Shown in pieces: positions 48,758 to 60,370 of a stretch of 64,000 nucleotides of DNA; within the stretch, counting starts at the first letter, position 1, and every line of letters starts with the position of its first letter. The translations under genes and the position numbers were made by a program. Below the pieces are notes generated by a model. The model searched no databases. It was not told the origin of the DNA and worked only from the letters and a program-made list of their open reading frames with translations. The DNA lies in NCBI RefSeq assembly GCF_029227915.1, contig NC_079877.1, positions 1,178,001-1,242,000 of the forward strand. The letters are read 5' to 3'. The DNA comes from Hydractinia symbiolongicarpus (Eukaryota; Cnidaria; Hydrozoa; Anthoathecata; Hydractiniidae).

Positions 48758-50639
48758 AAAGAAAGTACCCAGGAAGTAAACTCATTTCCCGAACGATTTT
48801 TTAAATTATTTTTTCACCACTAAAACGCATGAGACTTGTAGTTTTCAAAAATGTTTTCATTTTTGATGTGACGCTGAATAAAATAAGTTTAATCGCCGGC
48901 AAACGAAAACCCGCGATTTCCCGTAAATCCCGGACTCGGCCCGTATAGTCAAAAGTATACAAAGAAAGTACCCAGGGAGTAAACTCATTTCCAAACGATT
49001 TTTAAAATTATTTTTTCATCACTAAAACGCATGAGACTTGTAGTTTTCAAAAATGTTTTCATTTTTGATGGGACGCTGAATGAAAGATGTTTAATCGCCG
49101 GCAAACGAAAATCCCGATTTCCCGTAAATCCCGGACACAACCCGTATGGTCAAAAGTATACAAAGAAAGTACCCAGGAAGTAAACTCATTTCCCGAACGA
49201 TTTTTTAAATTAGTTTTTCACCACTAAAACGCATGAGACTTGTAGTTTTCAAAAAAAAATTTATTTTTGATGAGACGCTGAATAAAAGAAGTTTAATCGC
49301 CGGCAAACGAAAACCCGCGATTACCCGTAAATCCCGGACACAACCCGTATGGTCAAAAGTATACAAATAAAGTACTTAGGGAGTAAACTCAGTTCCCGAA
49401 CGTTTTTTTAAATTATTTTTTCACCACTAAAACGCATGAGACATGTAGTTTTCAAAAATGTTTTCATTTTTGATGAGACGCTGAATAAAATAAACTTAAT
49501 CGCCGGCAAACGAAAACCCGCGATTTCCCGTAAATCCCGGACTCGGCCCGTATAGTCAAAAGTATACAAAGAAAATACCCAGGGAGTAAACTCATTCCCG
49601 AACGATTTTTAAAATTATTTTTTCACCACTAAAACGCATGAGACTTGTAGTTTTCAAAAATGTTTTCATTTTTGATGAGACGCTGAATGAAAGAAGTTTA
49701 ATCACCGGCAAACGAAAATCCACGATTTCCCGTAAATCCCGGACACAACCCGTATGATCAAAAGTATACAAAGAAAATACCCAGGAAGTAAACTCATTTC
49801 CCGAACGATTTTTTAAATTAGTTTTTCACCACTAAAACGCATGAGACTTGTAGTTTTCAAAAAAAAATTTATTTTTGATGAGACGCTGAATAAAAGAAGT
49901 TTAATCGCCGGCAAACGAACACCCGCGATTTCCCGTAAATCTCGGACACAACCCGTATGGTCAAAAGTATACAAAGAAAGTACTTAGGGAGTAAACTCAG
50001 TTCCCGAACGTTTTTTAAAATTATTTTTTCACCACTAAAACGCATGAGACATGTAGTTTTCAAAAATGTTTTCAGTTTTGATGACACGCTGAATAAAAGA
50101 AGTTTAATCGCCGGCAAACGAAAACCCGCGATTTCCCGTATATCCCGGACTCGGCCCGTATAGTCAAAAGTATGCAAAGAAAGTACCCAGGGAGTAAACT
50201 CATTTCCGGAACGATTTTTTAAATTATTTTTTCACCACTAAAACGCATGAGACTTGTAGTTTTCAAAAATGTTTCCATTTTTGATAAGACGCTGAATAAA
50301 AGAAGTTTAATAGCCGGCAAACGAAAACCCGCGATTTCCCCTAAATCCTGGCCACGACCCGTATAGTCAAAAGTATACAAAGAAAGTACCCAGGGAGTAA
50401 ACTCATTTCCGGAACGATTTTTTAAATTATTTTTTCACCACTAAAACGCATGAGACTTGTAGTTTTCAAAAATGTTTTCATTTTTGATGAGACGCTGAAT
50501 AAAAGAAGTTTAATCGCCGGCAAATGAAAAGCCGCGATTTCCGCTAAATCCTGGCCACGACCCGTATAGTCAAAAGTATACAAAGAAAGTACCCAGGGAG
50601 TAAACTCATTTCCTGATCGATTTTTTAAATTATTTTTTC

Positions 50640-51047
50640 ACCACTAAAACGCATGAGACATGTAATTTTCAAAAAAAAATTATTTTTGATGAGACGCTGA
50701 ATAAAAGAAGTTTAATCGTCGGCAAACGAAAATCCTTGATTTCCCGTAAATCCCGGACTCCGCACGTATAGTCAAAAGTATACAAAGAAAGTACCCAGGG
50801 AGTAAACTCATTTCCCGAACGATTTTTTAAATTATTTTTTCACCACTAAAACGCATGAGACATGTAATTTTCAAAAAAAAATTTATTTTTGATGAGACGC
50901 TGAATAAAAGAAGTTTAATCGTCGGCAAACGAAAATCCTTGATTTCCCGTAAATCCCGAACTCCGCCCGTATAGTCAAAAGTATACAAAGAAAGTACCCA
51001 GGGAGTAAACTCATTTCCCGAACGATTTTTTAAATTATTTTTTCACC
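50640..51047. repeat. Adjacent near-identical A-tract monomers
   Basis: Two neighbouring monomers share CATGTAATTTTCAAAAAAAAA, ATCGTCGGC, AATCCTTGATTTCCC and a CTCCGC variant. They differ at a few sites (A-run length; CCGGACTCCGCACG against CCGAACTCCGCCCG). This is a recent local duplication of a single monomer. Confidence 0.8.
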
Positions 51048-51459
51048 ACTAAAACGCATGAGACTTGTAGTTTTCCAAAATGTTTCCATTTTTGATGAGA
51101 CGCTGAATAAAAGACGTTTAATCGCCGGCAAACGAAGACGCGCGATTTCCCCTAAATCCTGGCCACGACCCGTATAGTCAAAAGTATACAAAGAAAGTAC
51201 CCAGGGAGTAAACTCATTTCCCGAACGATTTTTTAAATTATTTTTTCACCACTAAAACCCACGAGACTTGTAGTTTTCAAAACTGTTTTCATTTTTGATG
51301 AGACGCTGAATAAAAGAGGTTTAATAGCCGGCAAACGAAAACCCGCGATTTCCCGTAAATCCCGGACTCGGCCCGTATAGTCAAAAGTATACAAAGAAAG
51401 TACCAAGGGAGTAAACTCATTCCCGAACGATTTTTAAATTTATTTTTTCACCACTAAAA

Positions 51460-54400
51460 CGCATGAGACTTGTAGTTTTCAAAAATGTTTTCATTTTTGA
51501 TGAGACGCTGAATAAAAGAAGTTTAATCGCCGGCAAACGAAAATCCGCGATTTCCCGTAAATCCCGGACACAACCCGTATGGTCAAAAGTATACAAAAAA
51601 AGTACCCAGGAAGTAAACTCATTTCCCGAACGATTTTTTAAATTAGTTTTTCACCACTAAAACGCATGAGACTTGTAGTTTTCAAAAATGTTTTTATTTT
51701 TGATGAGACGCTGAATAAAAGAAGTTTAATCGCCGGCAAACGAAAACCCGCGATTTCCCGTAAATCCCGGACACAACCCGTATGGTCAAAAGTATACAAA
51801 GAAAGTACTTAGGGAGTAAACTCATTTCCGGAACGATTTTTTAAATTATTTTTTCACCACTAAAACGTATGAGACTTGTAGTTTTCAAAAATGTTTTCAG
51901 TTTTGATGACACGCTGAATAAAAGAAGTTTAATCGCCGGCAAACGAAAACCCGCGATTTCCCCTAAATCCTGTCCACGACCCGTATAGTCAAAAGTATAC
52001 AAAGAAAGTACCCAGGAAGTAAACTCATTTCCCGAACGATTTTTTAAATTATTTTTTCACCACTAAAACGCACGAGACATGTAGTTTTTAAAAACGTTTT
52101 CAGTTTTGATAGACGCTGAATAAAAGAAGTTTAATCGCCGGCAAACCAAAACCCGCGATTTCCCGTAAATCCCGGACTCCGCCCGTATAGTCAAAAGTAT
52201 ACAAAGAAAGTACCCAGGGAGTAAACTCATTTCCCGAACGATTTTTAAAATTATTTTTTCACCACTAAAACGCACGAGACATGTAGTTTTCAAAAACGTT
52301 TTCAGTTTTGATAGACGCTGCATAAAAGAAGTTTAATCGCCGGCAAACCAAAACCCGCGATTTCCCCTAAATCCCGGACTTGGCCCGTATAGTCAAAAGT
52401 ATACAAAGAAAGTACCCAGGGAGTAAACTCACTTCCCGAACGATTTTTTAAATTATTTTTTCACCACTAAAACGCATGAGACATGTAGTTTTCAAAAATG
52501 TTTTCATTTTTAATGAGACGCTGAATAAAAGAAGTTTAATCGCTGGCAAACCAAAACCCGCGATTTCCCCTAAATCCCGGACACAACCCGTATGGTCAAA
52601 AGTATACAAAGAAAGTACTTAGGGAGTAAACTCATTTCCCGAACGTTTTTTTAAATTATTTTTTCACCACTAAAACGCATGAGACTTGTAGTTTTCAAAA
52701 ATGTTTTCATTTTTGATGAAACGCTGAATAAAAGAAGTTTAATCGCCGGCAAACGCAAATCCGCGATTTCCCGTAAATCCCGGACACAACCCGTATGGTC
52801 AAAAGTATACAAAAAAAGTACCCAGGAAGTAAACTCATTTCCCGAACGATTTTTTAAATTAGTTTTTCACCACTAAAACGCATGAGACTTGTAGTTTTCA
52901 AAAATGTTTTTATTTTTGATGAGACGCTGAATAAAAGAAGTTTAATCACCGGCAAACGAAAACCCGCGATTTCCCGTAACTCCCGGACACAACCTGTATG
53001 GTCAAAAGTATACAAAGAAAGTACTTAGGGAGTAAACTCATTTCCCGAACGTTTTTTTAAATTATTTTTTCACCACTAAAACGCATGAGCCATGTAGTTT
53101 TCAAAAATGTTTTCAGTTTTGATGACACGCTGAATAAAAGAAGTTTAATCGCCGGCAAACGAAAACCCGCGATTTCCCGTATATCCCGGACTCGGCCCGT
53201 ATAGTCAAAAGTATGCAAAGAAAGTACCCAGGGAGTAAACTCATTTCCGGAACGATTTTTTAAATTATTTTTTCACCACTAAAACGCATGAGACTTGTAG
53301 TTTTCAAAAATGTTTTCATTTTTGATGAGACGCTGAATAAAAGAAGTTTAATCGCCGGCAAACGAAAACCCGCGATTTCCCCTAAATCCTGTCCACGACC
53401 CGTATAGTCAAAAGTATACAAAGAAAGTACCCAGGGAGTAAACTCATTTCCTGATCGACTTTTTAAATTATTTTTTCACCACTAAAACGCATGAGACATG
53501 TAGTTTTTAAAAAATAATTTATTTTTGATGAGACGCTGAATAAAAGAAGTTTAATCGTCGGCAAACGAAAAACCTTGATTTCCCGTAAATCCCGGACTCC
53601 ACCCGTATAGTCAAAAGTATACAAAGAAAGTACCCAGGGAGTAAACTCATTTCCCGAACGTTTTTTGAAATTATTTTTTCACCACCAAAACGCATGAGAC
53701 TTGTAGTTTTCAAATATGTTTTCATTTTTGATGAGACGCTGAATAAAAGAAGTTTAATCGCAGGCAAACCAAAACCCGCGATTTCCCGTAAATCCCGGAC
53801 TCGACCCGTATAGTGAAAAGTATACAAAGAAAGTACCCAGGAAGTAAACTCATTTCCCGAACGATTTCTTAAATTATTTTTTCACCACTAAAACGCACGA
53901 GACATGTAGTTTTCAAAAACGTTTTCAGTTTTGATAGACGCTGAATAAAAGAAGTTTAATCGCCGGCAAACCAAAACCCGCGATTTCCCCTAAATCCCGG
54001 ACTCGGCCCGTATAGTCAAAAGTATACAAAGAAAGTACCCAGGGAGTAAACTCACTTCCCGAACGATTTTTTAAATTATTTTTTCACCACTAAAACGCAT
54101 GAGACATGTAGTTTTCAAAAATGTTTTCATTTTTAATGAGACGCTGAATAAAAGAAGTTTAATCACCGGCAAACCAAAACCCGCGATTTCCCCTAAATCC
54201 CGGACACAACCCGTATGGTCAAAAGTATACAAAGAAAGTACTTAGGGAGTAAACTCATTTCCCGAACGTTTTTTTAAATTATTTTTTCACCACTAAAACG
54301 CATGAGACATGTAGTTTTCAAAAATGTTTTCAGTTTTGATGACACGCTGAATAAAAGAAGTTTAATCGCTGGCAAACGAAAACCCGCGATTTCCCGTATA

Positions 54401-55700
54401 TCCCGGACTCGGCCCGTATAGTCAAAAGTATGCAAAGAAAGTACCCAGGGAGTAAACTCATTTCCCGAACGATTTTTTAAATTATTTTTTCACCACTAAA
54501 ACGCATGAGACTTGTAGTTTTCAAAAATGTTTTCATTTTTGATGAGACGCTGAATAAAAGAAGTTTAATCGCCGGCAAACGAAAACCCGCGATTTCCCCT
54601 AAATCCTGGCCACGACCCGTATAGTCAAAAGTATACAAAGAAAGTACCCAGGGAGTAAACTCATTTACTGATCGATTTTTTAAATTATTTTTTCACCACT
54701 AAAACGCATGAGACATGTAATTTTCAAAAAAAATTTTATTTTGGATGAGACGCTGAATAAAGGAAGTTTAATCGTCGGCAAACGAAAAACCCTGATTTCC
54801 CGTAAATCCCGGACTCCGCCCGTATAGTCAAAAGTATACAAAGAAAGTACCCAGGGAGTAAACTCATTTCCCGAACGATTTTTAAAATTATTTTTTCACC
54901 ACCAAAGCGCATGAGACTTGTAGTTTTCAAAAATGTTTTCATTTTTGATGAGACGCTGAATAAAAGAAGTTTAATTGCAGGCAAACCAAAACCCGCGATT
55001 TTCCGTAAATCCCGGACTCGACCCGTATAGTCAAAAGTATACAAAGAAAGTACCCAGGAAGTAAACTCATTTCCCGAACGATTTTTTAAATTATTTTTTC
55101 AGCACTAAAACGCACGAGACATGTAGTTTTCAAAAACGTTTTCAGTTTTGATGAGACGCTGAATAAAAGAAGTTTAATCGCCGGCAAACCAAAACCCGCG
55201 ATTTCCCGTAAATCCCGGACTCGGCCCGTATAGTCAAAAGTATACAAAGAAAGTACCCAGGGAGTAAACTCATTCCCGAACGATTTTTAAATTTATTTTT
55301 TCACCACTAAAACGCATGAGACTTGTAGTTTTCAAAAATGTTTTCATTTTTGATGAGACGCTGAATAAAAGAAGTTTAATCGCCGGAAAACGAAAATCCG
55401 CGATTTCCCGTAAATCCCGGACACAACCCGTATGGTCAAAAGTATACAAAAAAAGTACCCAGGAAGTAAACTCATTTCCCGAACGATTTTTTAAATTAGT
55501 TTTTCACCACTAAAACGCATGAGACTTGTAGTTTTCAAAAATGTTTTTATTTTCGATGAGACGCTGAATAAAAGAAGTTTAATCGCCGGCAAACGAAAAC
55601 CCGCGATTTCCCGTAAATCCCGGACACAACCCGTATGGTCAAAAGTATACAAAGAAAGTACTTAGGGAGTAAACTCATTTCCCGAACGTTTTTTTAAATT
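51460..55700. repeat. Higher-order repeats with 1216- and 2637-bp spacing
   Basis: A 65-codon frame recurs at 51463, 52679 and 55316 (6 and 13 monomers apart). Its monomer has AATCCGCGATTTCCCG, CCGGACACAACCCGTATGG and TACAAAAAAAGTACCCAGG. Another marker, a 2-bp deletion giving TTTTGATAGACGC, recurs at about 52104, 52307 and 53930. Confidence 0.75.
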
Positions 55701-56099
55701 ATTTTTTCACCACTAAAACGCATGAGACATGAAGTTTTCAAAAATGTTTTCAGTTTTGATGACACGCTGAATAAAAGAAGTTTAATCGCCGGCAAACGAA
55801 AACCCGCGATTTCCCGTATATCCCGGACTCGGCCCGTATAGTCAAAAGTATGCAAAGAAAGTACCCAGGGAGTAAACTCATTTCCAGAACGATTTTTTAA
55901 ATTATTTTTTCACCACTAAAACGCATGAGACATGTAGTTTTCAAAAAAAAATTTATTTTTGATGAGACGCTAAATAAAAGAAGTTTAATCGCAGGCAAAC
56001 CAAAACCCGCGATTTCCCGTAAATCCCGGACTCGGCCCGTATAGTCAAAAGTATACAAAGAAAGTACCCAGGGAGTAAACTCACTTCCCGAACGATTTT

Positions 56100-58140
56100 T
56101 TAAATTATTTTTTCACCACTAAAACCCATGAGACATGTAGTTTTCAATAATGTTTTCATTTTTGATGAGACGCTGAATAAAAGAAGTTTAATCGCCGGCA
56201 AACGAAAACCCGCGAATTCCCGTAAATCCCGGCCTTGGCCCGTATAGCCAAAAGTATACAAAGAAAGTACCCAGGAAGTAAACTCAGTTCCCGAACTCTT
56301 TTTTAAATTATTTTATCACCACTAAAACGCATGAGACATGCAGTTTTCAAAAATGTTTTCAGTTTTGATGAGACGCTGAATAAAAGAAGTTTAATCGCCG
56401 GCAAACGAAAACCCGCGATTTCCCGTATATCCCGGACTCGGCCCGTATAGTCAAAAGTATGCAAAGAAAGTACCCAGGAAGTAAACTCATTTCCGGAACG
56501 ATTTTTTAAATTATTTTTTCACCACTAAAACGCATGAGACATGTAGTTTTTAAAAAAAAAATTATTTTTGATGAGACGCTAAATAAAAGAAGTTTAATCG
56601 CAGGCAAACCAAAACCCGCGATTTCCCCTAAATCCCGGACTCGGCCCGTATAGTCAAAAGTATACAAAGAAAGTACCCAGGGAGTAAACTCATTTCCCGA
56701 ACGTTTTTTTAAATTATTTTTTCACCACTAAAACGCATGAGACATGAAGTTTTCAAAAATGTTTTCAGTTTTGATGACACGCTGAATAAAAGAAGTTTAA
56801 TCGCCGGCAAACGAAAACCCGCGATTTCCCGTATATCCCGGACTCGGCCCGTATAGTCAAAAGTATGCAAAGAAAGTACCCAGGGAGTAAACTCATTTCT
56901 GGAACGATTTTTTAAATTATTTTTTCACCACTAAAACGCATGAGACATGTAGTTTTCAATAATGTTTTCATTTTTGATGAGACGCTGAATAAAAGAAGTT
57001 TAATCGCCGGCAAACGAAAACCCGCGAATTCCCGTAAATCCCGGCCTCGGCCCGTATAGCCAAAAGTATACAAAGAAAGTACCCAGGAAGTAAACTCAGT
57101 TCCCGAACTCTTTTTTAAATTATTTTTTCACCACTAAAACGCATGAGACATGCAGTTTTCAAAAATGTTTTCAGTTTTGATGAGACGCTGAATAAAAGAA
57201 GTTTAATCGCCGGCAAACGAAAACCCGCGATTTCCCGTATATCCCGGACTCGGCCCGTATAGTCAAAAGTATGCAAAGAAAGTACCCAGGGAGTAAACTC
57301 ATTTCCGGAACGATTTTTTAAATTATTTTTTCACCACTAAAACGCATGAGACATGTAGTTTTTAAAAAAAAATTTATTTTTGATGAGACGCTAAATAAAA
57401 GAAGTTTAATCGCAGGCAAACCAAAACCCGCGATTTCCCCTAAATCCCGGACTCGGCCCGTATAGTCAAAAGTATACAAAGAAAGTACCCAGGGAGTAAA
57501 CTCACTTCCCGAACGATTTTTTAAATTATTTTTTCACAACTAAAACGCATGAGACATGTAGTTTTCAATAATGTTTTCATTTTTGATGAGACGCTGAATA
57601 AAAGAAGTTTAATCGCCGGAAAACGAAAACCCGCGAATTCCCGTAAATCCCGGCCTCGGCCCGTATAGCCAAAAGTATACAAAGAAAGTACCCAGGAAGT
57701 AAACTCAGTTCCCGAACTCTTTTTTAAATTATTTTTTCACCACTAAAACGCATGAGACATGCAGTTTTCAAAAATGTTTTCAGTTTTGATGAGACGCTGA
57801 ATAAAAGAAGTTTAATCGCCGGCAAACCAAAACCCGCGATTTCCCCTAAATCCCGGACTCGGCCCGTATAGTCAAAAGTATACAAAGAAAGTACCCAGGG
57901 AGTAAACTCACTTCCCGAACGATTTTTTAAATTATTTTTTCACCACTAAAACGCATGAGACATGTAGTTTTCAAAAATGTTTTCATTTTTAATGAGACGC
58001 TGAATAAAAGAAGTTTAATCGCCGGCAAGCGAAAACCCGCGAATTCCCGTAAATCCCGGCCTCGGCCCGAATAGCCAAAAGTATATAAAGAAAGTACCCA
58101 GGAAGTAAAATCAGTTCCCGAACTCTTTTTTAAATTATTT
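56100..58140. repeat. Higher-order unit that shortens stepwise (4, 3, 2 monomers)
   Basis: A monomer carrying a GAATTC change (CGCGAATTCCCG) and CCCGGCC recurs at 56214, 57026, 57635 and 58041, spacings 812, 609 and 406 bp. It is followed each time by a monomer with ACATGCAGTTTTC. The A-tract monomer and the ACATGAAG monomer that complete the four-unit drop out one after the other. Confidence 0.75.
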
Positions 58141-60370
58141 TTTCACCACTAAAACGCATGAGACATGCAGTTTTCAAAAATGTTTTCAGTTTTGATGAGA
58201 CGCTGAATAAAAGAAGTTTAATCGCCGGCAAACGAAAACCCGCGATTTCCCGTAAATCCCGGACTCGGCCCGTATAGTCAAAAGTATACAAAGAAAGTAC
58301 CCAGGAAGTAAACTCATTTCCCGAACGATTTTTTAAATTATTTTTTTCACCACTAAAACGCATGAGACATGTAGTTTTCAAAAATGTTTTCATTTTTGAT
58401 GAGACGCTGAATAAAAGAAGTTTAATCGCCGGCAAACGAAAACCCGCGATTTCCCGTAAATCCCGGACTCAGCCCGTATAGTCAAAAGTATACAAAGAAA
58501 GTACCCAGGAAGTAAACTCATTTCCCGAACGATTTTTTAAATTATTTTTTCACCACTAAAACGCATGAGACATGTAGTTTTCAAAAATGTTTTCAGTTTT
58601 GATGAGACGCTGAATAAAAGAAGTTTAATCTCCGGCAAACGAAAATCCGCGATTTCCCGTCAATCCCGGACTCGGCCCGTATGGTCAAAAGTATACAAAG
58701 AAAGTACCCAGGAAGTAAACTCATTTCCCGAACGATTTTTTATATTATTTTTTCACCACTAAAACGCAAGAGACTTGTAGTTTTCAAAAATGTTTTCATT
58801 TTTGATGAGACGTTGAATAAAAGAAGTTTAATCGCCGGCAAACGAAAACCCGCGATTTCCCGTAAATCCCGGACTCGGCCCGTATAGTCAAAAGTATGCA
58901 TAGAAAGTACCCAGGAAGTAAACTCATTTCCCGAACAATTTTTTAAATTATTTTTTCACCACTAAAACGCATGAGACATGTAGTTTTCAAAAATGTTTTC
59001 AGTTTTGATGAGACGATGAATAAAAGAAGTTTAATCGCCGGCAAACGAAAACCCGCGATTTCCCGTAAATCCTGGACTCGGCCCGTATAGTCAAAAGTAT
59101 ACAAAGAAAGTACTTAGGGAGTAAACTCATTTCCCGAACGATTTTTAAAATTAGTTTTTCACCACTAAAACGCATGAGACATGTAGTTTTCAATAATGTT
59201 TTCATTTTTGATGAGACGCTGAATAAAAGAAGTTTAATCGCCGGCAAACCAAAACCCGCGATTTTTCGTAAATCCCGGACTCGACCCGTATAGTCAAAAG
59301 TATACAAAGAAAGTACCCAGGGAGTAAACTCATTTCCCGAACGTTTTTTTAAATTATTTTTCAGCACTAAAACGCATGAGACATGCAGTTTTCAAAAATG
59401 TTTTCAGTTTTGATGAGACGCTGAAAAAAAGAAGTTTAATGGCCGGCAAACCAAAACCCGCGATTTCCCCTAAATCCCGGACTCGGCCCGTATAGTCAAA
59501 AGTATACAAAGAAAGTACCCAGAAAGTAAACTCATTTCCCGAACGATTTTTTAAATTATTTGTTCACCACTAAAACGCATGAGACTTGTTGTTTTCGAAA
59601 ATGTTTTCATTTTTGATGAGACGCTGAATAAAAGAAGTTTAATCGCCGGCAAACGAAAACCCGCGCTTTCCGTAAATCCCGGACTCGGCCCGTATAGTCA
59701 AAAGTATACTAAGAAAGTACCCAGGGAGTAAACTCATTTCCCGAACAATTTTTTAAATTATTTTTTCACCACTAAAACGCATGAGACATGTAGTTTTCAA
59801 AAATGTTTTCAGTTTTGATGAGACGCTGAATAAAAGAAGTTTAATCGCCGGCAAACGAAAACCCGCAATTTCCCGTAAATCCTGGACTCGGCCCGGATAG
59901 TCAAAAGTATACAAAGAAAGTACTTAGGGAGTAAACTCATTTCCCGAACGATTTTTAAAATTAGTTTTTCACCACTAAAACGCATGAGACTTGTAGTTTT
60001 CAAAAATGTTTTCATTTTTGATGAGACGCTGAGTAAAAGAAGTTTAATCGCCGGCTAACGAAAACCCGCGATTTCCCGTAAATCCCGGACTCGGCCCGTA
60101 TAGTCAAAAGTATACAAAGAAAGTACCCAGGAAGTAAACTCATTTCCCGAACGATTTTTTAAATTATTTTTTCACCACTCAAACGCATCAGACATGTAGT
60201 TTTTAAAAATGTTTTCAGTTTTGATGGGACGCTGAATAAAAGAAGTTTAATCGCCGGCAAACGAAAACCCGCGATTTCCCGTAAATCCTGGACTCGGCCC
60301 GTATAGTCAAAAGTATACAAAGAAAGTACTTAGGGAGTAAACTCCTTTCCCGAAAGATTTTTTAAATTAT
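58141..60370. repeat. Satellite stretch of mixed right-block monomers
   Basis: ACATG/CAGTTTTG and ACTTG/CATTTTTG monomers are mixed, with CTTAGGGAG variants at about 59113, 59931 and 60329. A TAGTTTTCAATAATG monomer lies at about 59187. No gene is seen. Confidence 0.7.

Larger units (their letters stand above)
48611..48813 (+). repeat. Exemplar satellite monomer, 203 bp
   Basis: This is a representative unit, measured from TCACCACTAAAACG to the next TCACCAC at 48814. It holds a perfect 8-bp dyad at 48643-48662, a GCCGGC palindrome at 48692-48697, and a second dyad with GTATA at 48740-48744 and TATAC at 48753-48757. The tail is AT-rich, with T6 and A/T runs before the next unit. I count 11 CpG dinucleotides in the 203 bp. 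No frame is open across consecutive monomers. Confidence 0.95.
47444..50600. repeat. Right-block satellite next to the LINE, individual monomers
   Basis: The monomers carry many private differences (for example GTTTCCATTTTTG near 47635, 48243 and 50274; CGAAGACGCGCGATT near 48295). A TAACGAGACG variant at about 47848 resembles the monomers just left of the LINE (about 41620 and 44258). Clear multi-monomer repetition is weak. No gene is seen. Confidence 0.75.

Noticed and set aside
48611-48813. CENP-B box in the monomer
   Set aside because: The minus strand has GTTCGGGAAATGAGTTT, which fits the 5' half (TTCG....A) but not the CGGG 3' core. No monomer I read matches the essential bases.
48611-48813. 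tRNA-derived or SINE origin of the monomer (A/B boxes)
   Set aside because: No GGTTCGANTCC-like B box and no A box at the right spacing on either strand.
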